Below are positions 16,213 to 24,538 of a stretch of 64,000 nucleotides of DNA, piece after piece. Location: positions 434,001 to 498,000 of the forward strand of contig CAJXMJ010000001.1 in assembly GCA_913056455.1 (NCBI GenBank). Direction: 5' to 3'. The stretch's first letter is position 1; each line of letters begins with the position of its first letter. The DNA is from an uncultured Fodinibius sp. GTDB lineage: Bacteria > Bacteroidota > Rhodothermia > Balneolales > Balneolaceae. The notes under the pieces are model-generated. The model had not been told where the DNA came from. It saw only the letters and a list, made by a program, of their open reading frames with translations, and ran no database searches. A program made the position numbers and the translations under genes.

Positions 16213-18957
16213 ATGTTGGACTTTATAAACCTATCTTTATTTAAAAACTTTGCGATATGTATTGCAATTATAAGCATTGGACCTTTAGAATCTGAGGCTC
16301 AGTCAAATACAGGATCAATAGCAGGCACTGTAGTTGACGCAAAATCCGGTGAAGCAGTAATTGGAGCCAACATTGCAATTACAGGAACAACAAAAGGCGC
16401 CGCCACCGATCTTGACGGAAACTATGTCATCCGAGATTTAGAGCCTGGAATTTATTCTGTTTCTGTCTCCTATATTTCATATGCAAAGAAAACGGTCACC
16501 GGTATTGAGGTAACACCTGATGAAACCACTTCTATTAATATTTCCCTGCAGCCGAAAACCGTAAACATGGAAGAAGTAACGGTAACTGCTCAGGCGAACC
16601 AGGGTAGTGAAGCAGGGTTACTTTCAATACAGCGTAAATCAGTACCGGTTCAAGATGGACTATCTTCAGAACAAATTTCAAAGATCGGTGATGGTGATGT
16701 TGGCAGTGCCATGAAACGGGTAACAGGGGTGACAGTACGCAATGGCAAAAATATTTACGTTCGCGGTCTAGGCAACAGATACAGTAATATTCAGCTGAAT
16801 GGCTCACAAGTTCCGTCTACCGATCCCAATAAAAAAGAGGCCCCGACCGATCTGTTTGGAAGTGGACTGGTTGAAAGCATCATGGTACAGAAAACTTTCA
16901 CTGCCGATCAAATGGGCGAATTTTCAGGCGGGTCTGTGAAAATTAAGACCAAGGAATTTCCTTACGAGCGGAATCTTACGATTGGGTATTCAACTTCTTT
17001 CAATACGATTTCAACTTTTGCAAATACCTATACGAGTCGAGGCAGTGGTACCGATTTTCTGGGGTATGACAATGGTAAACGTAATATGCCGTCCATATTG
17101 AAGGATCAACGAGCCACGCGGGATATTAGTACGCAGGTGCTTCAGGGGCTTCATAATGATTGGGAAATTAAAAATGACAAGAAAGGTATTCCTTCCCAAA
17201 GCGTTAGCATAAATTACGCCAACCAGTTCAACGAGGATAAGACACCAATTGGGGTTGTAAGTAACTTTTCTTACAAATTTGCTCGAGAGCTTGAGCCCAA
17301 CAAAACTGAACGTTTTGTTCAGTCATTCCTGGAAAGTGGTGAACCCCTCTTCAATACTGATTATCAAAAGAATGAGGGTATTGAGCGAGCTGAACTCAGC
17401 GGCATGATGAATGTTTTCGTTAAACCTTCTTCAGTAACAAAAATTGGTCTTAAAACGCTTTACTCCAACTCAACAACCGATCGCAAAACACTGGTGCAGG
17501 GAGACGCACTTAATTTTACCACACGTCAAACGGTATTGGATTTCGATCGACGAACAATTTTTTCAACGACCTTGGAGGGAGAGACCTATTTTGAAAACTT
17601 TCTTTCCTCAACGCTTAAAGGCAGTATAGGATATAACCGCGCCCAACGTATTCGTCCCGATCGGAGGTCAACTCAATACAATCAAATAGGTCCCGATGAA
17701 TACCAGTTTAGTCAGTTTGGTGACAATAACGGTCACTTTTTCTCGAATCAGGATGATAAAAATTACTCGGCCCAGCTGAACTACAAAATGAAGCCGTTTA
17801 AATTCCTTGATATTACCACGGGAGTAAATGCCATTATTAAAGACCGTCGGTTTACCGCCAGACGGATATCATATCGTGATGTGATAGCGCCAATTATGCC
17901 TAACAGTATTCGCCAACAGTCTCCTGGTCAGGTTTTGGATGATGAGAATGTAAGGCAGTTCTTGGAGCTTACTGAAACAACCCAGTTCGATTCCGATTGG
18001 TACGACGGTTACCAAAATATTTACGCGGGCTTTGTAAGCACTAAGTGGCAGGTGCTTGACGATTTATCCTTTGAGGTGGGAGTTCGTGTTGAGAATTCAA
18101 CCCAGATTATTGAAACTCCTGATGGCCTGAACGGTGAATATGAAGAGGTATCGCGCGTTGACAGCACCAATTTTCTGCCGGCGGTGAATATGACCTATGA
18201 AATTGCTAATCGAACGAACATCCGTTTGGCATATTCACAGACGCTGGCTCGTCCTGAATTCCGAGAGATTTCGAATTTCGCCTTCGCCGATTACTTAGGT
18301 GGTCAGCGTGTCTATGGTAATCCCGATCTTAAGCAAACAAATATTACAAACTACGATCTCCGTCTTGAAATGTATCCTGGAACGGGGGGACAGATGTTTG
18401 CTCTGAGCGGATTCTATAAGCAATTCCAGAATCCGATTGAAAAATTCTATCGCCTGACAGAGGCCAACGAAGTGTTTTTTGATAACGCTCCAGAAGCCGA
18501 TCTCTATGGATTTGAGATAGAAGCCCGTAAAAACATTACCAAGCGATTCCAATTGGTTGCGAATGCCTCATATATTTTTTCAGAATCACAAATGGAAGAA
18601 ACTGCACAGAATAGAGTTGCCAATCTGGAACGTCCAATGGTGGGACAGTCGCCATATATCATCAATACTTCGGCTTTTTATGCAATGCCTGAGTGGAATA
18701 TGGACTTTTCGCTTAGCTACAACACTTTTGGCAAGCGCATTGTGACAGTAGGTAAAAATATTCAGGGTCACGATGAGTACGAACAGCCTTTTCATGACCT
18801 GGGGGCAAAAATTGATTACTCGCTTGGGCGTATAGATCTGAGCCTCGAAGCTTCGAATCTGTTAAACGACAGTCGTGAATACACTCTTGGTGATGTAACT
18901 ACTTTTGAGTACAAACCCGGTATGTCCTTTAAGCTCAGTGCAACAATGAATTTGTAA
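16213..18957 (+). CDS. TonB-dependent outer-membrane receptor with carboxypeptidase-regulatory-like N-domain
   Basis: The 914-residue protein starts at the ATG at 16213, giving a signal peptide. The open frame from GTG 16159 adds 18 atypical residues. A carboxypeptidase-D regulatory-like beta-sandwich follows (GSIAGTVVDAKSGEAVIGAN, then DLDGNYVIRDLEPGIYSVSV). The plug domain comes next (SAMKRVTGVTVRNGKNIYVR and NRYSNIQLNGSQVP) and then a 22-strand type barrel ending in a beta-signal-like KLSATMNL. Such receptors import substrates across the outer membrane using TonB-ExbBD energy. It is not SusC-like and has no SusD partner. The following lipoprotein is probably its companion. The substrate is unknown. 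Confidence 0.9.
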   Translation: MLDFINLSLFKNFAICIAIISIGPLESEAQSNTGSIAGTVVDAKSGEAVIGANIAITGTTKGAATDLDGNYVIRDLEPGIYSVSVSYISYAKKTVTGIEVTPDETTSINISLQPKTVNMEEVTVTAQANQGSEAGLLSIQRKSVPVQDGLSSEQISKIGDGDVGSAMKRVTGVTVRNGKNIYVRGLGNRYSNIQLNGSQVPSTDPNKKEAPTDLFGSGLVESIMVQKTFTADQMGEFSGGSVKIKTKEFPYERNLTIGYSTSFNTISTFANTYTSRGSGTDFLGYDNGKRNMPSILKDQRATRDISTQVLQGLHNDWEIKNDKKGIPSQSVSINYANQFNEDKTPIGVVSNFSYKFARELEPNKTERFVQSFLESGEPLFNTDYQKNEGIERAELSGMMNVFVKPSSVTKIGLKTLYSNSTTDRKTLVQGDALNFTTRQTVLDFDRRTIFSTTLEGETYFENFLSSTLKGSIGYNRAQRIRPDRRSTQYNQIGPDEYQFSQFGDNNGHFFSNQDDKNYSAQLNYKMKPFKFLDITTGVNAIIKDRRFTARRISYRDVIAPIMPNSIRQQSPGQVLDDENVRQFLELTETTQFDSDWYDGYQNIYAGFVSTKWQVLDDLSFEVGVRVENSTQIIETPDGLNGEYEEVSRVDSTNFLPAVNMTYEIANRTNIRLAYSQTLARPEFREISNFAFADYLGGQRVYGNPDLKQTNITNYDLRLEMYPGTGGQMFALSGFYKQFQNPIEKFYRLTEANEVFFDNAPEADLYGFEIEARKNITKRFQLVANASYIFSESQMEETAQNRVANLERPMVGQSPYIINTSAFYAMPEWNMDFSLSYNTFGKRIVTVGKNIQGHDEYEQPFHDLGAKIDYSLGRIDLSLEASNLLNDSREYTLGDVTTFEYKPGMSFKLSATMNL

Positions 18958-19060
18958 GTAAGCCTTAATCATACCCTCATTTTCTGTTAACTATTTCTTA
19001 AAGAATGAACTCTATAATTAACCTTAATTGAAATCCACTCAAAATAAACCGTATACAACT

Positions 19061-20701
19061 ATGAAATTTCACTTTACGAAACTTGCAAGTATCTTCATGC
19101 TTGCTTTCACACTAATACTCACCGGATGTGGTGATGACGATAATCCAACTACGCCGGGAAATGGAGCTGATGAGGTGATGATTGAATCCATTAGTCCAAA
19201 TGCTGCACAAGTCGGCAGTGAAGTTACCATCACCGGTACCGGATTTGCTGATACCCGAAGTGGTAACTCAGTGACATTTGGCGGAGATGCTGTAGCTACC
19301 GTTGTTTCTGCTTCTGCTACTGAACTCGTGGTTGAGGTTCCCCAGGATGCTCAAGATGGAGCCATCTCGGTTGAAGTCGAAGGCACCACAGCTAATTCTG
19401 AACAATCATTCACAATTCAGGGAGAAGTTCCGAGCGTTTATGAAGATGATCTGCCGGGGAATAAAACTATTATCTCGAAGGATGAAACATGGTCTAACGA
19501 TACGACTCTTACGGGCCCCCATTACGTGCTGCCGGGTGTTACACTCACCGTAGAAGCAGGTGTTACTGTTTCCTTTGAATACCACAACAACAATGCTGAT
19601 GATGTGGGAACGATCATTACGTTACCTGCTGATGATGAAAACTTTTCCGAAGATCGTCCTTCGGGCCGATTAGTTGCGCAAGGGGATGCTGATAATCCTG
19701 TTGTATTCACATCCACGCGTAAAGAAGTAGCCAGCTGGGGTGGAATTATTCTTGCCGGTGAAGCCAGCAACAACATTCCTGGTGGACGTGGCGAAATTGA
19801 AGGTCTTTCAAGTGCGGTGCAATACGGTGCTGACATAGACGGCGGCGAATCATTCAACGACGCTGACGACAGCGGTGTGATCAGCTTTGTGCAGATAAAC
19901 TATGCAGGTTACAGTATAGCAGCAGGTAGTGAACTTCAGTCACTCACGCTTTATTCAGTCGGTAGTGAAACTCAAATTGACCACGTGAGCATTTTCCGCT
20001 CAGTAGATGACGGCATCGAACTTTTCGGTGGTACTGTTGATGTGAAGTATATGGCAATTGTAGGTGCTCAAGATGATACCTTCGACTGGGACAACGGTTG
20101 GACCGGACGCGGACAATTTTGGGTAGGTGTTCAGACACTTTCGGCCAATAAAGGCTTTGAAAATGACGGTTGTGCTACTACAGACGAGTGCCGTAATTAC
20201 GGCAACGGTCCTACAAGTCCCCAAATTTATAACGTTACCATCTGGGGTAATGATCAAGCCAACGGGGAAACGGTCTATGGCCTACACCTTCGCGAGCAGA
20301 TTGAAGGAGAATACAAGAACATCGTTATAACAAACTTCGATAAATCAGGCACAGATTTCTATCCCATCTATGTGGATGAAGGAGATAATACCGACGATAA
20401 CCTGGCAACGAATGGCGACGGCACGCTGACATTTGGCGGTAACTTTGCATTCAACAATGCCAATACAAGCGAAAGTCTATCGTACTCTGCTGACTTAGGC
20501 ATTACCTATCAAGACGTAATGTTTACCGATGCAGCTAACTACGACTTCTCACTGCAGTCAGGTTCTCCTGCTCTTACGGGCGGTGTTACGGTTCCCAGTG
20601 ATGATTTCTTTACCCAGGTTAACTTCAGCGGTGGAGTAGGTGAATCTGGTACTGACCACGACTGGACTTCAGGAGCATCCTGGATCAAATGGTCTGATTA
20701 A
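19061..20701 (+). CDS. Lipoprotein with IPT/TIG domain and beta-helix-like C-terminal region
   Basis: The 546-residue protein begins at the ATG at 19061, with a lipoprotein signal ending LILTGC (Cys23). An upstream TTG at 19028 is the longer alternative. An Asp-rich linker leads into an IPT/TIG immunoglobulin-like domain (ESISPNAAQVGSEVTITGTG, about residues 38-118). A large region rich in Gly, Asn and Asp follows, with recurring strands such as VLPGVTLTVEAGVTVSF, SWGGIILAGEA and TQIDHVSIFRSVDDGIELFGG. This suggests a right-handed beta-helix. It lies 103 bp after the TonB receptor and before a terminator, so it is probably a surface partner of that receptor. Ligand unknown. Confidence 0.8.
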   Translation: MKFHFTKLASIFMLAFTLILTGCGDDDNPTTPGNGADEVMIESISPNAAQVGSEVTITGTGFADTRSGNSVTFGGDAVATVVSASATELVVEVPQDAQDGAISVEVEGTTANSEQSFTIQGEVPSVYEDDLPGNKTIISKDETWSNDTTLTGPHYVLPGVTLTVEAGVTVSFEYHNNNADDVGTIITLPADDENFSEDRPSGRLVAQGDADNPVVFTSTRKEVASWGGIILAGEASNNIPGGRGEIEGLSSAVQYGADIDGGESFNDADDSGVISFVQINYAGYSIAAGSELQSLTLYSVGSETQIDHVSIFRSVDDGIELFGGTVDVKYMAIVGAQDDTFDWDNGWTGRGQFWVGVQTLSANKGFENDGCATTDECRNYGNGPTSPQIYNVTIWGNDQANGETVYGLHLREQIEGEYKNIVITNFDKSGTDFYPIYVDEGDNTDDNLATNGDGTLTFGGNFAFNNANTSESLSYSADLGITYQDVMFTDAANYDFSLQSGSPALTGGVTVPSDDFFTQVNFSGGVGESGTDHDWTSGASWIKWSD

Positions 20702-20749
20702 CGATTATCCAAGATATCTCACATAATATGTGAGGTGTGCTGATCACAG

Positions 20750-20781
20750 GGAGGTGCCGTTGATTCGGGGCCTCCTTTTTT
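20750..20781 (+). terminator. Terminator after the receptor-lipoprotein pair
   Basis: GGAGGTGCC (20750-20758) pairs with GGGGCCTCC (20767-20775), with one G-U pair and one mismatch, followed by TTTTTTATTT. It isolates the arsenic operon from upstream transcription. Confidence 0.8.
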
Positions 20782-20799
20782 ATTTGATGCATATTTATC

Positions 20800-20830
20800 T
20801 TGACAAAAGTGAGGAATAAGCCTACCTTTA
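20800..20830 (+). promoter_or_regulatory. Promoter of the arsenic operon
   Basis: TTGACA at 20800-20805 is separated by 20 bases (counted from its TTG) from TACCTTTA at 20823-20830. This is a close TTG-N20-TAnnTTTG match immediately upstream of the operator palindrome. Confidence 0.75.
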
Positions 20831-20846
20831 ATCGTAAATTTGCGAT
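20831..20846 (+). promoter_or_regulatory. ArsR operator
   Basis: ATCGTAAATTTGCGAT is a 16-bp near-perfect palindrome: ATCG and AAATTT and CGAT are symmetrical, and only one T/G pair breaks it. It sits directly after the -7 box, at the expected transcription start and 17 bp before the arsR ATG. Binding of apo-ArsR there would block the operon until trivalent arsenic releases it. The assignment to ArsR is inference from position and symmetry. Confidence 0.65.
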
Positions 20847-20862
20847 AACCGATTATAGAAGT

Positions 20863-21198
20863 ATGGCTATTACTAAAGCAAAACTTTTTGATACTGCTCA
20901 AAAGCGGGCTGCGGAGCTTATGAAAGCGCTCGGACATCCTGCCCGCATTGCAATTATTGAACTACTTGCAGAGCGTGAAACCTGTATCTGCGGGGATATA
21001 ACAGAAGAATTACCACTGGCTCAGTCAACAGTTTCTCAACATTTGAAAGCTCTTAAGAAGGCAGGTATTATTAAAGGAGAAATTGATGGCGTGCGTACCT
21101 GCTACTGTCTCGATGAGGAGGGAATAGGAGAAATGGAGGCACTTTTGAAACCCCTTTTAACAAATCTTACAACTGCAACTAAAGACAATTGCTGCTGA
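20863..21198 (+). CDS. arsR: ArsR-family arsenic-responsive repressor
   Basis: This is a 111-residue winged helix-turn-helix protein. The start is the ATG at 20863, since the longer TTG frame includes the promoter. The core LMKALGHPARIAIIELLAE is followed by C41-I-C43-G-D, resembling the ELCVCDL metal site of classical ArsR. The recognition helix is LAQSTVSQHLKALKKAG. Further cysteines lie in the RTCYC segment and the terminal CC. The protein should repress its own operon and let go on binding arsenite. The arsM ATG begins one base after its stop codon. Confidence 0.93.
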   Translation: MAITKAKLFDTAQKRAAELMKALGHPARIAIIELLAERETCICGDITEELPLAQSTVSQHLKALKKAGIIKGEIDGVRTCYCLDEEGIGEMEALLKPLLTNLTTATKDNCC

Positions 21199-21199
21199 T

Positions 21200-22105
21200 A
21201 TGAGTAACAAGGAAAAAACTGCGGAAGAACTGAAGCAAGCTGTTAAAGAAAAATACAGCCAAATTAGTGAACAGTCGAAGGATTACAATGCCAGCTCGTG
21301 CTGTGGATCTGGCGGAACTTCTGACGAAGTTTACAATATCATGAGCGACGATTACAGCAAGATTGAAGGCTATAATGTTGATGCTGATTTAGGACTCGGT
21401 TGCGGTTTGCCTACCCAGTTTGCTAAGATTAAAGATGGGGATACAGTTATCGACCTGGGATCCGGAGCTGGTAATGATTGCTTTGTAGCCCGGCATGAGA
21501 CGGGAGAAAAGGGCAAAGTCATAGGCATTGATTTTGCTGAGTCAATGATCGCAAAAGCTCGGAAGAATGCTGATAAGTTGGGATATAATAATGTAGAGTT
21601 CAGATCTGGAGATATTGAGGATATGCCGGTATCCGATAATATCGCAGATGTTATTGTCAGTAATTGTGTGTTGAATTTAGTGCCGGATAAATCCAAAGTC
21701 TTTTCTGAGATTTTCCGAACTCTTAAACCCGGTGGACATTTTAGTATTTCGGATATCGTATTGGTTGGTGATCTCCCTGATGCGCTTCGTGAAGACGCTG
21801 AAATGTATGCGGGATGTGTGGCCGGAGCTATCCAGAAACAGAAATATATGGGGCACATAAAAGAGCAGGGATTTGAGAACATTACCATTCAAAAAGAAAA
21901 GACGATCACTATTCCCGACGATATTCTGACTAAATATTTATCGAAAGATGAGATAGAAGAGTTCAAAAATGGTGATACCGGTATTTATAGTATCACGGTA
22001 TTTGCTCAAAAACCCAGTGGTGAATCTGAAGATGATGTTGGCGAACATGAGTTTGAAATGATAGAGGAGGGGCCAACTTGCACACCGGGATCGAGCTGTT
22101 GCTGA
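21200..22105 (+). CDS. arsM: Arsenite S-adenosylmethionine methyltransferase
   Basis: The 301-residue cytosolic enzyme methylates trivalent arsenic to methylated species. The SAM-binding motif is VIDLGSGAGNDCF at about residues 83-95, with GIDFAESMI and a GDIEDMPV acidic loop after it. ArsM-type cysteines are visible: the N-terminal SSCCGSGG, the SNCVLNLVPDKS motif and the YAGCVAGA motif. The C-terminal tail ends in CTPGSSCC, a further thiol-rich site. It starts one base after arsR, so translation is coupled. Length fits bacterial ArsM. Confidence 0.93.
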   Translation: MSNKEKTAEELKQAVKEKYSQISEQSKDYNASSCCGSGGTSDEVYNIMSDDYSKIEGYNVDADLGLGCGLPTQFAKIKDGDTVIDLGSGAGNDCFVARHETGEKGKVIGIDFAESMIAKARKNADKLGYNNVEFRSGDIEDMPVSDNIADVIVSNCVLNLVPDKSKVFSEIFRTLKPGGHFSISDIVLVGDLPDALREDAEMYAGCVAGAIQKQKYMGHIKEQGFENITIQKEKTITIPDDILTKYLSKDEIEEFKNGDTGIYSITVFAQKPSGESEDDVGEHEFEMIEEGPTCTPGSSCC

Positions 22106-22179
22106 TGAAAGGCGATATTGCAGGTATGTATAGCAATATGGCCCTGCAACTCTCCTGGGGAACGAAAAATCGTAAGTAA
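22105..22179 (+). CDS. Possible 24-codon ORF between arsM and the arsC-like gene
   Basis: An ATG at 22105 overlaps the arsM stop as TGATG and opens 24 codons ending TAA at 22177-22179, about ten bases before the GTG of the next gene. The product would begin MKGDIAGMYSNM and end basic. TTGCAGG (22118-22124) and CCTGCAA (22143-22149) form a 7-bp stem within it. It could be a coupling mini-ORF or a chance reading frame. No family is recognised. Confidence 0.25.
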   Translation: MKGDIAGMYSNMALQLSWGTKNRK

Positions 22180-22189
22180 GGAATTTGAA

Positions 22190-22789
22190 GTGTATACAGA
22201 AATTGAAAAATACATTAGCAGTCTGGAGGAAAACCTCAAAGAAATCTCGGCTCAACGAAAGCAAAAGCTAACGGCTTTAGCTGACTATATTCGATCTAAG
22301 GAATCAGTGAAGCTAATCTTCATCTGCACTCATAATAGTCGGCGAAGCCATTTATGCCAAATATGGGCCGCTACCTTGGCTATCCATTTTGGTTTGAATG
22401 GTATTGAAACCTATTCGGGCGGAACAGAGGTGACGGCTTTTAATCCACGAGCAGTTGAGGCAATCAGACGTACGGGCTTTACGGTAGAAGAGCAGGATGG
22501 TGGAAATCCCCGCTACAAGGTCTTTTATGACGAACAAGAAGAACCTCTGGTTTGTTATTCGAAAACTTTTGATGACGAGGCTAATCCCGACGAAGATTTT
22601 GTGGCGATAATGACCTGTTCGGATGCTGACAAGAATTGCCCGGTTGTGCCCGGCGCCGAGTTTCGAATTACGATACCGTACGATGATCCCAACCAAGCGG
22701 ACGGTACCTCATATGAGGCACAAACGTACAACGAGCGATGTCGACAAATCGCTACCGAGATGTACTATTTGCTTTCCCAACTGAACTAA
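22190..22789 (+). CDS. Low-molecular-weight protein-tyrosine-phosphatase family, probable arsenate reductase
   Basis: No in-frame ATG precedes the conserved region, so I choose GTG at 22190. It has AAGGAA seven bases upstream and yields 199 residues. An N-terminal helical segment of about 45 residues precedes the LMWP-fold domain. The P-loop is CTHNSRRSH, matching C-x5-R. Later come MTCSDADKNCPVVPGAEFRI and the IPYDDPNQADGTS segment carrying an Asp. Within an ars operon it most likely reduces arsenate to arsenite, with the P-loop Cys as nucleophile and downstream Cys as redox partners. The longer TTG frame from 22118 overlaps the mini-ORF region and is less likely. Confidence 0.8.
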   Translation: MYTEIEKYISSLEENLKEISAQRKQKLTALADYIRSKESVKLIFICTHNSRRSHLCQIWAATLAIHFGLNGIETYSGGTEVTAFNPRAVEAIRRTGFTVEEQDGGNPRYKVFYDEQEEPLVCYSKTFDDEANPDEDFVAIMTCSDADKNCPVVPGAEFRITIPYDDPNQADGTSYEAQTYNERCRQIATEMYYLLSQLN

Positions 22790-22838
22790 TCAAATCCATA
22801 TTCAAAATTAAATTTCATCTAAAATATTTGCTATACCT

Positions 22839-23912
22839 ATGTCTGCACCGCGAAAGAAAATGAATCTGCTGGACCGATTTTTAACGATATGGATATTTGT
22901 AGCCATGGGGTTAGGAGTGGCAATCGGCTACTTTATTCCATCCACCCCTGACTTTATAAATTCATTTAGTAGTGGGTCTACCAATATTCCCATCGCAATT
23001 GGGCTTATTTTGATGATGTACCCGCCACTGGCCAAAGTGGATTATAAGCTGCTTCCAAAGGTTTTTAAGGATGTGAAAGTGCTCAGTATTTCATTGGTAC
23101 TTAACTGGATTATAGGTCCGATATTGATGTTTGCCCTGGCTGTGATTTTTTTGCAGGATTATCCGGAGTATATGGTGGGGCTGATTCTCATAGGGCTGGC
23201 TCGTTGTATTGCCATGGTCTTGGTTTGGAATGATCTGGCTGATGGAAGCAGTGAGTATGGGGCCGGACTGGTAGCACTCAATAGCGTATTTCAGGTTTTT
23301 GCTTACAGTTTCTATGCCTGGATTTTTATTACAAAATTGCCACCATTGTTGGGCTTTGAGGGAGCTATCGTTGATATTTCTATATATACCGTAGCTGAGA
23401 GCGTAGCGATATACCTTGGAATTCCATTTCTGGCGGGGATGCTCAGTCGTTTTGGATTGGTTCGCCTAAAAAGCAAAGAATGGTACGAGGAAAAGTTTTT
23501 ACCAGCCATTTCACCGATGACACTTATTGCCTTACTGTTTACAATCGTCGTAATGTTCAGCCTCAAGGGAGAGCTTATCGTTCAAATTCCGCTGGATGTA
23601 GCACGCATTGCGGTACCATTGTTGATCTATTTTGTAGTCATGTTTTTCATTGGTTTTGCTGTGAGTAAAATGATGGGAGCTGAATACGATAAGAATGCAT
23701 CCATCTCATTTACAGCTGCTGGAAATAACTTTGAACTGGCTATTGCTGTTGCTATTGCAGTGTTTGGGTTAAATAGTGGACAGGCATTTGCAGGAGTAGT
23801 GGGTCCGCTGATTGAAGTGCCGGCATTGATCGGGCTTGTAAACGTCGCATTCTGGCTCAAAGATAAATATTATAAAAAATCGCCCGAACCTAATTTACAG
23901 CAGGGTGAGTAA
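22839..23912 (+). CDS. arsB: ACR3-family arsenite efflux transporter
   Basis: The 357-residue inner-membrane protein has about ten transmembrane helices. Family marks are the N-terminal [21 protein letters not shown], the conserved cysteine C123 in [16 protein letters not shown], and [21 protein letters not shown] with the essential Glu. It exports arsenite (and antimonite in some members) using the proton gradient. It is the last gene of the operon, after the regulator, methylase and reductase, giving both methylation and export as exits for arsenic. Confidence 0.95.
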   Translation: MSAPRKKMNLLDRFLTIWIFVAMGLGVAIGYFIPSTPDFINSFSSGSTNIPIAIGLILMMYPPLAKVDYKLLPKVFKDVKVLSISLVLNWIIGPILMFALAVIFLQDYPEYMVGLILIGLARCIAMVLVWNDLADGSSEYGAGLVALNSVFQVFAYSFYAWIFITKLPPLLGFEGAIVDISIYTVAESVAIYLGIPFLAGMLSRFGLVRLKSKEWYEEKFLPAISPMTLIALLFTIVVMFSLKGELIVQIPLDVARIAVPLLIYFVVMFFIGFAVSKMMGAEYDKNASISFTAAGNNFELAIAVAIAVFGLNSGQAFAGVVGPLIEVPALIGLVNVAFWLKDKYYKKSPEPNLQQGE

Positions 23913-23951
23913 TTGAGAAATCGTTCATAATAAGGTCGCTTCAACTAATAT

Positions 23952-23982
23952 TTGATATAAATCACCATAGCTGATAACTTTA
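23952..23982 (+). promoter_or_regulatory. Promoter of the pterin gene pair
   Basis: TTG at 23952-23954 is followed after exactly 20 bases by TAACTTTA at 23975-23982, close to TTG-N20-TAnnTTTG. The leader to the TTG start at 24063 is about 75 bases. Confidence 0.65.
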
Positions 23983-24062
23983 TTTGATATTTTTAAAGTG
24001 GGAACCCTGTAAATTTTAGAATCGTTAATAAGGGTCAATATAAAATGATAAAACAGTGAATT

Positions 24063-24515
24063 TTGGTATTTGTAACCCGACGATCACATTTTAATGCAGC
24101 CCATCGGTTGCATAACCCCGAAAAATCAGACGAATGGAACCAAAAAACATTCGGCAAATGCAATCACGAAAACTGGCATGGGCATAATTATATCCTGAAT
24201 GTAACCGTTGCCGGTAAGCAGGATGAAGATACCGGTTATGTTATAGATTTATCTGATTTAAAAGAAATTGTCGAAACTCGCATTGTAGAGAAATGTGATC
24301 ATAAAAATTTAAATCTTGATGTGCCGTTTTTGGATGGGATCATGCCATCAACTGAAAACCTAGTTGAGGCTTTTTTTAAAGAACTGGAAAATCCCATTCG
24401 TGAGGCAACTAATCAGCGAGGGTTTTTGTATGAAGTTGAGTTGCAAGAAACCGAACGAAATTCTGCTAAATATTGTCCATATCTCTTAGAAAAAGATATT
24501 CCTGCGATCAAGTAA
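24063..24515 (+). CDS. 6-pyruvoyl-tetrahydropterin synthase / 6-carboxytetrahydropterin synthase family
   Basis: The 150-residue protein of the tunnelling-fold PTPS/QueD family starts with TTG, because an in-frame stop lies just upstream and the first residues (VFVTRRSHFNAAHRL) are already family-typical. Zinc ligands are H14 and the HGH pair H39/H41 in CNHENWHGHNY, and C33 is the catalytic Cys. Spacing and sequence (FGKC then DHKNLNLDVPF) resemble animal 6-pyruvoyl-tetrahydropterin synthases more than short QueD proteins. It acts on 7,8-dihydroneopterin triphosphate, the product of the adjacent FolE2. Output could be biopterin or a queuosine precursor. No queC or queE is nearby. Confidence 0.85.
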   Translation: MVFVTRRSHFNAAHRLHNPEKSDEWNQKTFGKCNHENWHGHNYILNVTVAGKQDEDTGYVIDLSDLKEIVETRIVEKCDHKNLNLDVPFLDGIMPSTENLVEAFFKELENPIREATNQRGFLYEVELQETERNSAKYCPYLLEKDIPAIK

Positions 24516-24538
24516 TTTAACAACTGTAGCTTAAACGA

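Noticed and set aside
21370-21888. Minus-strand 172-codon frame inside arsM
   Set aside because: The plus strand encodes a clear SAM methyltransferase. The antisense product has no domain features.
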